Of a stretch of DNA of 64,000 nt, positions 1 through 7,836 are shown one piece after another. Numbering within the stretch: the first letter of the stretch is position 1; each line of letters begins with the position of its first letter. Position numbers and translations under genes: made by a program. The stretch spans positions 34,844 through 98,843 of the forward strand of contig CAJTVK010000001.1 of NCBI GenBank assembly GCA_910579645.1, written 5' to 3'. The stretch comes from an uncultured Lachnospiraceae bacterium (GTDB lineage Bacteria; Bacillota; Clostridia; Lachnospirales; Lachnospiraceae). The notes beneath the pieces were generated by a model. The model was not told the DNA's origin. It did not search any database and saw only the letters and a program-made list of their open reading frames with translations.

Positions 1-872
1 TTCCCCCGTTCCAGCAAATCCGCCAAGCCTTCCCCGGTCGTATACACCCCCTCTTTGTCCTCTATATCTTCGGCAGTAGGACCCACCAACAAATTGCCAT
101 GTACCGTAGGCGTGACCAACACCCCCTTGCCATATTGGGTAGGCAGCTGAAAAACCGTATGCCGCACCCAATCCCCTGCCGTTTTGTCAAACAGGCAGTA
201 TTCCCCTTTCCTCGGCGTGATATGAATTTTCCGGCTGCTTACCATATTGTGAAAAATATCCGCATATACCCCTGCGGCATTCACCACCGTCCGGCTTTCA
301 AACAGACCACGGGAAGTTTCCAGCCGATAGCCCGCTTCCGTTTTTTCTACTTTCCCTACTTCCGTATCCAGATAAAATTCCACCCCATTGACGCAGGCGT
401 TTTCCGCCAAAGCAATGGTCAGCCCAAAAGGGCAGACAATCCCCCCTGTGGGCGCATATAGGGCAGCTGCCGCTTGTTCCGAAATATTCGGCTCTATCCG
501 AACCAATTCCTCCCTCTCCAGGATGCACAGATCCTCCACGCCGTTTTCCTTCCCTCTTTCCAGCAGTTCCTGCAGCTTCCTCCTGCCGCTTTCCTCAAAG
601 CAAAGCACCAACGATCCGTTCCTCTTATACGGAAAATCCAGTTCTTCCGAAAGTTCTTCCATCCGGCGGCTGCCCCGTATATTCAGAAGAGCCTTTACCG
701 TCCCCGGTTCCGCGTCATACCCTGCATGCACGATTCCGCTGTTCGCTTTGGAAGTCCCCTCGCAGACATCGGATGCCCGCTCCAATACCGCTGTCTTCAT
801 ATCATACCGCGACAATTCCCTCGCCACTGCACAGCCGCTCACCCCTGCCCCTACAATTATAACATCAAACAT
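1..872 (-). CDS. NAD(P)/FAD-dependent oxidoreductase, GlpA/DAO-like (C-terminus beyond window)
   Basis: The first 290 codons are visible from the ATG at 872-870; the reading frame is still open at base 1, so the C-terminus lies outside the window. The protein opens with an FAD-binding Rossmann motif (VIIVGAGVSGCAVAREL, residues 4-20), followed by an acidic strand end (LER) and the TSKANSGIVHAGYDA segment typical of the glycerol-3-phosphate dehydrogenase/L-2-hydroxyglutarate oxidase branch of the DAO family. A later NAAGVYAD motif also fits this family. In Firmicutes such proteins usually sit with a second pyridine-nucleotide oxidoreductase and a DUF1667 protein, which would lie outside this window. 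It is separated from bioA by about 230 bp with no clear terminator. The exact substrate is inferred; glycerol-3-phosphate is the most likely, but related 2-hydroxyacid oxidases cannot be excluded. Confidence 0.85.
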   Translation of the reverse strand, partial: MFDVIIVGAGVSGCAVARELSRYDMKTAVLERASDVCEGTSKANSGIVHAGYDAEPGTVKALLNIRGSRRMEELSEELDFPYKRNGSLVLCFEESGRRKLQELLERGKENGVEDLCILEREELVRIEPNISEQAAAALYAPTGGIVCPFGLTIALAENACVNGVEFYLDTEVGKVEKTEAGYRLETSRGLFESRTVVNAAGVYADIFHNMVSSRKIHITPRKGEYCLFDKTAGDWVRHTVFQLPTQYGKGVLVTPTVHGNLLVGPTAEDIEDKEGVYTTGEGLADLLERG

Positions 873-1103
873 CCTCTGTCCCTCTCTCCCGCTTTCTTTT
901 CGCAAACCATTTCCCGATATGCATAAATTATACCCTAATTGTCTTCCTTCCTCAACGAAATTATTACAATTTGGGCGAAATGTGTTTTCTTTTCATCCGA
1001 AATTTCCTGTCCGTAAGAATCCTTTTTTCACTGTTCAATAAAAAAGAAACGAGCAGCCCGCTTGAGTGAAAACACTGCACGGTAAAAGCCCGTTTAAAAT
1101 CCG

Positions 1104-2291
1104 TTATCTTTCAAACCACTCCTTCATGACATCCAGCACCTTCACCAGTTCCTCTTCCCTGATCACATAAGGCACCATGGCATACATATACTTTAGGAAC
1201 GGCCTGCTGAACACCCCTCTCTCATAGGCAAACTGCTGAAACCCTTTCAGCGTTCCCGGATCATATACCTCCACGCAGACACATCCCCCCATAATCCGCA
1301 CTTCCTTTACCCTGGGATCCGTGAAGCCGTCCATTTCCCGCCGTGTGACCGCTTCAATCTTCCGTATTTTTTCCATATAATTTTCCGTTTCAAACAGTTC
1401 GATAGATTTGAGAGCCACGCTGCACGCCAGCGCATTCCCCATAAAAGTGGGGCCGTGCATCAGGGCATGCCTGCTGTCGTCGCTGTAAAAGCCCTGAAAC
1501 ACTTTATGATTTGCCACCGTAACCGCATGACCGATATAGCCGCCCGTCAACGCTTTTCCCAACACGAGAATATCCGGGCAGACTAAATCCGCCGCAAACC
1601 GATGGCCTGTCCGCCCGAATCCGGTGGCCACCTCGTCAAAAATCAGAAGCACGTCATATTGATCGCACAATTCCCTGGCACGTTTCAGGAACGCAGCGTC
1701 ATACATCCTCATGCCTCCCGCCCCCTGCAAAAGCGGCTCTGCAATAAAGCAGTAAAACCGATCGTGATATTGGCGGAAAGCCTCTTCCAAGGCCTCCGTC
1801 TGCGTAGGAATATGCACCACACCTTTTTTCTCCCCAAAGGCAAAATGATAATCCTCATCGTCCCCTACTTCCATGGCTTTAAAAGTATCCCCATGATAAG
1901 CCTTCTGCAGCGAAAGCACCATGTCCCTTCCGCTTCCCCTGTTGGTATTGAACTGCAGCGCCATCTTCAGCGCCACTTCCACCGCTACGCTCCCCGAATC
2001 CGAGAAAAAGCAATAATCCAAATCCCCCGGCAGAAAATCCCTAAGCTTCTCCGCCAGTTCCGTCACAGGTTCATGGGTCAGGCCGCCCAGCATGACATGT
2101 GAAAAACGGTCAGCCTGTTTTTTTATCGCCTCCGTAAGAACCGGATGCTTATACCCATGAATCATGCACCACCAGGAAGATACCGAATCAATCAGTTTCC
2201 GGTCTTCCGTATATATATAAACTCCCTCTGCATCCACAATCTTATATGGCTGTCTCATTGTCTTCATCTGTTCATATGGATACCATATCAT
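1104..2291 (-). CDS. bioA: adenosylmethionine-8-amino-7-oxononanoate aminotransferase
   Basis: BioA transfers an amino group from S-adenosylmethionine to 8-amino-7-oxononanoate, giving 7,8-diaminononanoate in biotin synthesis. It is a fold-type I PLP enzyme. Visible motifs are the N-terminal IWYPYEQM start typical of BioA, the SSWWCMIHGYKHP substrate loop, the DEVATGFGRTG aspartate motif, and the PLP lysine in LGKALTGGY near residue 246. At 395 residues it is shorter than the usual 420-450. It is the last gene of the bioY-bioB-bioD-bioA operon, 20 bp after bioD. No bioF, the gene for the preceding step, is present nearby. Confidence 0.95.
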   Translation of the reverse strand: MIWYPYEQMKTMRQPYKIVDAEGVYIYTEDRKLIDSVSSWWCMIHGYKHPVLTEAIKKQADRFSHVMLGGLTHEPVTELAEKLRDFLPGDLDYCFFSDSGSVAVEVALKMALQFNTNRGSGRDMVLSLQKAYHGDTFKAMEVGDDEDYHFAFGEKKGVVHIPTQTEALEEAFRQYHDRFYCFIAEPLLQGAGGMRMYDAAFLKRARELCDQYDVLLIFDEVATGFGRTGHRFAADLVCPDILVLGKALTGGYIGHAVTVANHKVFQGFYSDDSRHALMHGPTFMGNALACSVALKSIELFETENYMEKIRKIEAVTRREMDGFTDPRVKEVRIMGGCVCVEVYDPGTLKGFQQFAYERGVFSRPFLKYMYAMVPYVIREEELVKVLDVMKEWFER

Positions 2292-2311
2292 ACCGTTCCC
2301 TCGTTCTTCCT

Positions 2312-3001
2312 TTATTCATACAATGCGGCCAGTTCTTCCGCATCCAATTCCAGCTGCGCATCACCCTCCTTTACGCATGCCAGCACCTTCAGCCCTGTCC
2401 TCTCCCTGCACATCCTTACATTGTCTTCTTCCATAATGTTCCCCGGATGAAAGCGGTTAAAAATAAATCCTTTTACCGGTATGCCCTTCCGCTCCATATA
2501 TTCGGCGGTCAATACCGCATGGTTAATGGTTCCCAGCCCCGCATCGGCCACTATCAGACAGGCCGGCCCCAGTTCCTTTATCACATCCTCCAGCCAGACT
2601 TTCTCCCCGTCAAAGCATATGGGGCAGAGAATGCCGCCGCTGCCCTCCGCCGTCACATAATCATACTTTGCCGCCGTCCGCCCAAACCATTCCTTCACCA
2701 CCTCCATACGCACCGGATTCCCTTCCAGCCTTGCGGCCAAATGAGGAGAATATGCATTTTCATACAGATAAGGGCACATTTCTTCCACAGGCTGCCGGAT
2801 GCCCGAAACCTTCTTTACCCATTCCGCATCCCCCGGTATCAGCGTTCCGTCTTCCCTGCGTGCATTCCCGCTCATGGCTGCCTTAAAATATGCCGCATCC
2901 CTGCCGCTTTCCTTCAGTTTCTTCACAATTAATCCGGTCACAAAAGTCTTGCCGACATCGGTTCCCGTCCCTGTTATCCATATATTTTTACTCATTCCCA
3001 A
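2312..3001 (-). CDS. bioD: dethiobiotin synthase
   Basis: BioD closes the ureido ring of dethiobiotin from 7,8-diaminononanoate, CO2 and ATP. The protein starts with a P-loop of the BioD type, GTGTDVGKT at residues 11-19, and contains the TAEGSGG segment that contributes to diaminononanoate binding. The length of 229 residues is normal. Its start codon overlaps the end of bioB by 14 bp, which suggests translational coupling, and bioA follows 20 bp downstream. A start two codons later (MSKNIW) is also possible. Confidence 0.95.
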   Translation of the reverse strand: MGMSKNIWITGTGTDVGKTFVTGLIVKKLKESGRDAAYFKAAMSGNARREDGTLIPGDAEWVKKVSGIRQPVEEMCPYLYENAYSPHLAARLEGNPVRMEVVKEWFGRTAAKYDYVTAEGSGGILCPICFDGEKVWLEDVIKELGPACLIVADAGLGTINHAVLTAEYMERKGIPVKGFIFNRFHPGNIMEEDNVRMCRERTGLKVLACVKEGDAQLELDAEELAALYE

Positions 3002-3962
3002 GCCTTACCTCATATCCCAATCTTTTCGTCAATTTCATATCCGTTTCCACCGTAATCCCCGCAGTTGTCAGCATGTCTCCGGATATGGCGGCGTTTGCCC
3101 CGCTTCTGAAACATTTTTCCCCTTTATCTCCCAGCAGCCCCCTGCCGCCTGCCAGGCGGATGTTCCCGTCCGGCACAAGAAAACGGAAAACAGCAATAAT
3201 CCGGCAAAGTTCCTCATTGGTCAGAATCCTGTTCTTTTCGAATGGGGTTCCCTTAATAGGGTTCAGCAGATTGACCGGAATGGACTTCACGCCCAATTCC
3301 CTGACGGCCAGCGCCATATCTATCCGATCATCCATCGTCTCGCCCAGCCCCATAATCCCGCCGGAACATACGGACAGCCCGGCGCGTCTTGCCGCCTTTA
3401 ACGTCTCTCTCTTTTCCTCAAACGTATGGGTCGTGCAAACCTTCGGGAAAAAACGTTCCGAAGTCTCCAGATTGCAATGCACCCGTGACACTCCCGCTTC
3501 CCGCAGCTTCCGGAACTGCTCTTCTTTCAGCAGCCCGAAAGAAACACAGACCTGAATTCCCGTAACCCTCCGTATTTCCCGGATAGCCTCACAGGCCTGG
3601 TCCACTTCCCTGTCCGGCAAAGCCCGGCCCGAAGTCACGACGGAGTAACGCAGCACTCCCCGTTCGTCATTATATTTGGCCTGCCTGAGCAGTTCCTCCG
3701 CCGGAAGCAGCGGGTAGCTTTCCTCACAGGCCGTGTGATAATGAACACTCTGCGCACAATATCTGCAGTCCTCCGAACAGCCCCCGCATTTCCCGTTCAC
3801 AATCGTACACAGGTCAAACTTATTCCCGCAGAAATGCTCCCTTAATTCATTCGCTGCCGCAGCCAACTCTTCCAAAGGCTCCGCCTGCAGCCGCATTGCC
3901 TCTTCTTTGCCGGCTTGCCCCCCTGCCAACACTTTTTCTTTCAGTTCACTTACTATGCTCAT
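2988..3962 (-). CDS. bioB: biotin synthase (radical SAM)
   Basis: BioB inserts sulfur into dethiobiotin using radical SAM chemistry. The radical SAM cluster motif CSEDCRYC is at residues 62-69 (Cys62, Cys66, Cys69), followed by AQS as in other BioB proteins. The SFGLL, CNLETSERFFP and GGIMGLGE segments match the family's barrel strands. At 324 residues it has normal length. It lies 99 bp downstream of bioY and overlaps bioD. An auxiliary [2Fe-2S] cluster is expected from the family; its ligands are Cys/Arg residues further along the chain. Confidence 0.96.
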   Translation of the reverse strand: MSIVSELKEKVLAGGQAGKEEAMRLQAEPLEELAAAANELREHFCGNKFDLCTIVNGKCGGCSEDCRYCAQSVHYHTACEESYPLLPAEELLRQAKYNDERGVLRYSVVTSGRALPDREVDQACEAIREIRRVTGIQVCVSFGLLKEEQFRKLREAGVSRVHCNLETSERFFPKVCTTHTFEEKRETLKAARRAGLSVCSGGIMGLGETMDDRIDMALAVRELGVKSIPVNLLNPIKGTPFEKNRILTNEELCRIIAVFRFLVPDGNIRLAGGRGLLGDKGEKCFRSGANAAISGDMLTTAGITVETDMKLTKRLGYEVRLGNE

Positions 3963-4061
3963 AACCGTCCTGCCCCTTCTCGGCGCACATCCGGAAAACC
4001 ATCGGCTTTCCTACGCCAAATGTACCCGTAAACATATCCGCTTAGCCACCGCCTGAATTAT

Positions 4062-4652
4062 TTAATTCCTAAGAACCGGCCTAATCCGTTTTGCCAGAAA
4101 TGCAGCCAAGATGCACAGGCAGATATCCCCCGGCACCGCTAAGATAAAGCAATACAGAAACAGCGGCCATACACCGATAGGAACGTCAATCACATAGTTG
4201 CTGATGATGTAGTAATACAGCATCCCCATACCGTACACAAGGAACAGCCCCGTAAAATTAGCCATCAGATACCCTGCTATCGTAGGCTTGCGCATCTTCT
4301 CCGCCATCTTCCCGGTCACATAAGCGCCTATGCAAAAACCTATAATATAACCGAAGCTGGGCTTCAGCACATACCATACGCCGCCTCCCTCCGTAAAAAT
4401 CGGCAGCCCTGCCAACCCCAGAAGCATATACACCGCCACACTGACCGCCCCCATCCTGCTTCCTAAAAGCAGCCCTGCCAGCATCGTAAACAGAAACTGG
4501 AGCGTAAACGGCACCACCGGCACCGGCACCTTGATAAAAGCCCCCACCGCAATCAACGCGGTGAAAATACCGCAATAGACCAATTCCTGTGCCTTCCCTC
4601 CCCTTTTCCCCCGCTTCTCTGCTGTTGCCTCCGCAAAATAGTTTCCGCTCAT
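4062..4652 (-). CDS. bioY: biotin transporter S-component BioY
   Basis: BioY is the substrate-binding membrane subunit of an energy-coupling-factor type biotin importer. The chosen ATG at 4652-4650 has a good GGGAGG ribosome site seven bases upstream; the open frame runs 25 codons further upstream but without such a site. The 196-residue product has about six membrane helices and carries the BioY core: GAFIKVPVPVVPFTLQ, LAGLLLGSRMGA and GLPIFTEGGG. ECF ATPase and T subunits are not in the window and are presumably shared and encoded elsewhere. It is the first gene of the biotin operon, behind a BirA-type operator. Import and synthesis genes therefore appear to be under one control. Confidence 0.94.
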   Translation of the reverse strand: MSGNYFAEATAEKRGKRGGKAQELVYCGIFTALIAVGAFIKVPVPVVPFTLQFLFTMLAGLLLGSRMGAVSVAVYMLLGLAGLPIFTEGGGVWYVLKPSFGYIIGFCIGAYVTGKMAEKMRKPTIAGYLMANFTGLFLVYGMGMLYYYIISNYVIDVPIGVWPLFLYCFILAVPGDICLCILAAFLAKRIRPVLRN

Positions 4653-4796
4653 ATCAATTCCTCCCTGTTCTTTTTCCGCAAATAAGGACTTTGCATCCGC
4701 CTTCACCGCCCTGCCCTCCGCACTCACCCCAAGAACCTAAAAGCGCAGCACGCCAAAGCAAAATTTTCCGGTAAATATTTTGGTTTGATATCCGTA

Positions 4797-4849
4797 AGTA
4801 TAAATCATTTGGTTTTAATTGTCAACTTATTTTTATATCTGGTTTACAT
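4797..4849 (-). promoter_or_regulatory. bio operon promoter with BirA-type operator
   Basis: Read on the minus strand there is a TTGACA box (complement of 4820-4825), a 17-base spacer and a TATACT box (complement of 4797-4802). The -35 box is inside the left arm of an imperfect inverted repeat, TTGTCAACT at 4819-4827 and GGTTTACAT at 4841-4849, with 13 bases between them. This resembles the TTGTAAACC/GGTTTACAA arms of BirA operators in other bacteria. Binding there would block the -35 box and repress bioYBDA when biotin is plentiful. That control is inferred; birA itself is not in the window. Confidence 0.8.
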
Positions 4850-4877
4850 TTAGGCAAAATTAATTACTGCAAATCTA

Positions 4878-4905
4878 TTGAATAATTTTATAAAAAAGGT
4901 ATAAT
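4878..4905 (+). promoter_or_regulatory. promoter of the chemoreceptor gene
   Basis: TTGAAT at 4878-4883 and a perfect TATAAT at 4900-4905 are separated by 16 bases. Transcription starting near 4912 would give a leader of about 250 nt before the ATG at 5160. This unusually long leader holds the structured element listed next. Confidence 0.65.
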
Positions 4906-4965
4906 GATTCCAGAAGCATGATAAAGGAACCATATTGCTTCACCCCTGCATACAGAACGCCAAAC

Positions 4966-5060
4966 AGTGACACCTACAAGTTTTATACATATTTGGCAGC
5001 TGCCGCAAAGTAAAAGTACCAACATATTTTCCGTGTGTTGGTACTATGTTACGTTGTCTA
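4966..5060 (+). ncRNA. possible c-di-GMP-I (GEMM) riboswitch in chemoreceptor leader
   Basis: The leader contains tgACACcTACAaG at about 4968-4980, close to the conserved tgACACGCACAGG of GEMM-I RNAs. After a similar spacing comes CGCAAAG at 5004-5010, the other strongly conserved GEMM string. A long stem follows: AGTACCAACA at 5015-5024 pairs perfectly with TGTTGGTACT at 5036-5045, in the place where GEMM-I carries its second helix, and then GTTACG. GEMM-I elements often precede chemotaxis and motility genes, and an HD-GYP c-di-GMP phosphodiesterase gene lies 5 kb away. Several conserved positions differ, notably the GCAAACC segment, so the match is partial and from memory of the consensus. 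Confidence 0.45.
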
Positions 5061-5159
5061 TTTGATATCACTCTTGCGATTTCAATGACTTAAGAGCGGA
5101 AATATGGGGATGTGTTACGGAGGAAAGGGTTTCAGCAAAACAGAGAGGAGAATTAGGTA

Positions 5160-6860
5160 ATGTCCAGCAAGAAGGAAAAGATTGAACAGAAATTGACTCG
5201 GTCGTTTTTTACCGTCTCAGCAATCACTGCAATAGCCGCAGTTCTTGGTTTAATTGCGGTAATTGTTATTTCTAACAGGTATTCTTATGCATTGAAAAAT
5301 TATGGCTTTGCGCAAGGCGACATTGGAAGGGCAATGTTCGAGTTTGCCGATATCAGGTCATCGCTCCGTGCTGCTATCGGCTATGATGAAGACGAAGCCA
5401 TCGCTACGGTAACAAAACAGCATGACGAAACAAAAACGGAATTTGATAAAGCTTTAGAGGCTGTAGAAACAACGATTGTATCGGAGGACGGCCGGAAAAC
5501 CTTTGATTCGATTAAATCGGAACTGACAAGCTACTGGGCATTAGATGCGGAAATTATGGCGCTTGGCACATCCTCAGACAGCGAAAGCAGAAGGTTGGCT
5601 CAGGAAAAGGCTCTGAATGAACTGACCCCCGCTTATAACAGCATATACAATAAACTGGACGAACTTCTGAATGTAAAAGTAAATGAAGGAAACAGCCTGT
5701 CGGCAACGCTGACAATTACCACCATTATTCTGATAGCCGTAATTATTGCGGTAATCGCTGCTTCTATAGCAGTTTCACTGAGAATAGGAAAACGAATCTC
5801 CAAACAGATTGCCGATCCTATCATTGCTTTGGGCAACCGGTTTGAGACTTTCGCAGTAGGCGATCTTTCCTCTCCCTTCCCTAAAGCCGACAGCGGAGAC
5901 GAAGTAGAAGATATGGAAAGACATGCCGTAAACATGGCCGATACCTTAAGCGCAATTATCTTTGACATGGGTGAAATCCTCGGCGAAATGGCAGGCGGCA
6001 ACTATACGGTACGTTCCAAGATTTCAGACAAGTATACCGGTGATTTCCAGAAAATGTATCAAGCTATGCGGGGACTGAGAGATCAGATGACAAAGACCCT
6101 GATTTCCATCGGAGAGGCCTCCAAGCAAGTACAGTCCGGTTCCGGTGACTTGGCAGAGGCTTCACAGAGCCTGGCAGAAGGCGCTACCGACCAGGCAAGC
6201 GCAGTGGAGGAATTGCAGGCCACCATTACCGACATTACGGCAACCATGGAAAGAACCGCAGAGAATGCGGAAGATTCCTATAAGAAAGCGCGGCAATATG
6301 CAAATCAGGCAGATAACAGCCGTGAGGAAATGACTACTATGATGGCTGCCATGGAACGAATCAGCGATACCTCTTTAAAGATCGGAAATATTATTTCCGA
6401 AATAGAATCCATTGCTGCACAGACCAATCTCTTATCCCTCAATGCTTCCATTGAGGCAGCCAGAGCCGGTGAATCCGGACGCGGATTTGCCGTAGTCGCA
6501 GACCAAATCCGGGAACTGGCGGATCAGAGCGCAAAGGCGGCTGTGGATACAAGGCAGTTAATCGAAGGGTCCATCAAAGAGGTTACGGAAGGAAATCGGG
6601 CAGCAGATCGGGCAGCGGAAGCTATCTTGTCGGTGGTTGACGGAATTACACAAATAGCCGAATTTTCACAGAATCTGAAAACTATGGTGGAAGAACAGAC
6701 AGAATCCATGCAGCAGGCCGAAATCGGCATAAGCCAGATTTCGGAAGTTGTACAAAGCAATGCGGCCACCGCAGAAGAAGCATCTGCAACAAGCCAGGAA
6801 TTATCTTCTCAGGCAACAATACTGGACGACCTTGTAGGGCAGTTCACGCTGAAAAAATAA
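5160..6860 (+). CDS. methyl-accepting chemotaxis protein
   Basis: This is a membrane chemoreceptor that passes extracellular signals to the CheA/CheW array. The order is: a helix spanning the membrane at about residues 17-39, a roughly 140-residue all-helical external domain (four-helix-bundle type by appearance), a second membrane helix at about 180-207, a HAMP domain at about 208-265, and a long cytoplasmic signalling coiled coil. The kinase-interacting hairpin is clear: IAAQTNLLSLNASIEAARAG, then GRGFAVVADQIRELA. It has no C-terminal receptor-modification pentapeptide. The start is supported by GAGAGGAG ten bases upstream. No che genes are adjacent, so it is an orphan receptor. Expression may be controlled by c-di-GMP through the structured leader (inference). 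Confidence 0.95.
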   Translation: MSSKKEKIEQKLTRSFFTVSAITAIAAVLGLIAVIVISNRYSYALKNYGFAQGDIGRAMFEFADIRSSLRAAIGYDEDEAIATVTKQHDETKTEFDKALEAVETTIVSEDGRKTFDSIKSELTSYWALDAEIMALGTSSDSESRRLAQEKALNELTPAYNSIYNKLDELLNVKVNEGNSLSATLTITTIILIAVIIAVIAASIAVSLRIGKRISKQIADPIIALGNRFETFAVGDLSSPFPKADSGDEVEDMERHAVNMADTLSAIIFDMGEILGEMAGGNYTVRSKISDKYTGDFQKMYQAMRGLRDQMTKTLISIGEASKQVQSGSGDLAEASQSLAEGATDQASAVEELQATITDITATMERTAENAEDSYKKARQYANQADNSREEMTTMMAAMERISDTSLKIGNIISEIESIAAQTNLLSLNASIEAARAGESGRGFAVVADQIRELADQSAKAAVDTRQLIEGSIKEVTEGNRAADRAAEAILSVVDGITQIAEFSQNLKTMVEEQTESMQQAEIGISQISEVVQSNAATAEEASATSQELSSQATILDDLVGQFTLKK

Positions 6861-6884
6861 CAGGCAAGAAAATAAGCAAAGAAA

Positions 6885-6921
6885 AAAATCTCCGCAGCCG
6901 CCAACTGCGGAGATTTTTTTT
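6885..6921. terminator. bidirectional intrinsic terminator between chemoreceptor gene and lgt
   Basis: AAAATCTCCGCAG at 6885-6897 pairs perfectly with CTGCGGAGATTTT at 6905-6917 around a 7-base loop. A T run follows on the plus strand and an A run precedes it, so it can stop both convergent transcripts. Confidence 0.9.
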
Positions 6922-6940
6922 CATTTTAATAAAAGATAAT

Positions 6941-7711
6941 CTATTCTGTTCCTTTTTTTACCGTCTCTTTTCTCCTGCAAAGGATAAAGAGCAGCACTCC
7001 TGCGCTCACGGTGAATAATGAAATAAACTGTGACGTAGACAGAACCCCCACATTTCCTCTGATTAAATCTCCGCGGTAAAATTCCAGCACAAACCTTCCC
7101 ACACTGTAAAAAATCAAATAAAGGCCGCCGATTTCACCGTCCGATTTTTTCCTCCCCGCAAACCAAACCAATGCAAAAAAATTCAAGAAATCAAGTCCGC
7201 TGGAAATCAGCTGCGTAGGGAGGAGCCTTACTCCGTTCGGTGCGTAAGATGATTCATGGAATACAACGGCCAACGGTCCGTCCGTCTCTATTCCATAACA
7301 GCAGCCGGCCAAAAAGCAGCCAATCCGCCCAAACCCCTGTGCCAATGCCACGGAAGGAATCAGCAAGTCAAAGTAAGCAAGAAATTTCAGTCCCTTCCGC
7401 CAGGAATACAACATGGCCGAAAAAATGCCTCCGATAATCCCGCCGTATACCACCCATCCGTCCGCAATCCGAAGCACTATTCCCGGGTCTTTCACAATAT
7501 TTTTTATCTCGGTAATCCAGTATAAAATCTTTGCTCCGAGAAACCCGCCCACTACACACCAAATCACAAAATGAAATACATGATCGGCTTCCAGCCCATA
7601 TTTCTTAGCCCTATATTCACCAACCCAATACGCTGCCAAAATCCCTATGGCAATCATCAGTCCATAGCCGTATACAGTAAACGGCCCTATGGTAAATAAC
7701 TCATTTTTCAT
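6941..7711 (-). CDS. lgt: prolipoprotein diacylglyceryl transferase
   Basis: Lgt moves a diacylglyceryl group from phosphatidylglycerol to the lipobox cysteine of prolipoproteins at the membrane. The start chosen is ATG 7711-7709, preceded by GAGGAG; an in-frame start 14 codons upstream lacks such a site. The 256-residue protein has about seven membrane helices and carries the GFGRIGCFLAGCCYG segment, the clostridial form of the Lgt signature. It also has the GYGLMIAIG start and the GRFVLEFYRGD C-terminal motif. Its likely substrates in this window include the DUF1266 and DUF3048 lipoproteins. It stands alone between two unrelated genes. Confidence 0.94.
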   Translation of the reverse strand: MKNELFTIGPFTVYGYGLMIAIGILAAYWVGEYRAKKYGLEADHVFHFVIWCVVGGFLGAKILYWITEIKNIVKDPGIVLRIADGWVVYGGIIGGIFSAMLYSWRKGLKFLAYFDLLIPSVALAQGFGRIGCFLAGCCYGIETDGPLAVVFHESSYAPNGVRLLPTQLISSGLDFLNFFALVWFAGRKKSDGEIGGLYLIFYSVGRFVLEFYRGDLIRGNVGVLSTSQFISLFTVSAGVLLFILCRRKETVKKGTE

Positions 7712-7771
7712 GTGGGACTCCTCTTTCACCCTGTGCCTGCACTGCAGCCACATCCCTTCAGCCCTCAGTCC

Positions 7772-7824
7772 AGAACGTGCTTAAAAAATCATTCCTGCCG
7801 TCTAAGCATTTTTCAAACACGCTC
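7772..7824. repeat. imperfect inverted repeat between lgt and hybrid kinase gene
   Basis: AGAACGTGCTTAAAAAATCA at 7772-7791 pairs with GCATTTTTCAAACACGCTC at 7806-7824 at about 15 of 19 positions. The arm sequence resembles other AGARCRTGTTTGAAAAAT copies in this window. It follows the hybrid kinase gene on the minus strand and could act as a weak terminator. Confidence 0.55.
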
Positions 7825-7836
7825 CGGGAAAACATA

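Noticed and set aside
388..1041. 217-codon plus-strand frame at the window start
   Set aside because: It lies opposite the well-supported FAD oxidoreductase, has no ribosome site and no recognisable domain.
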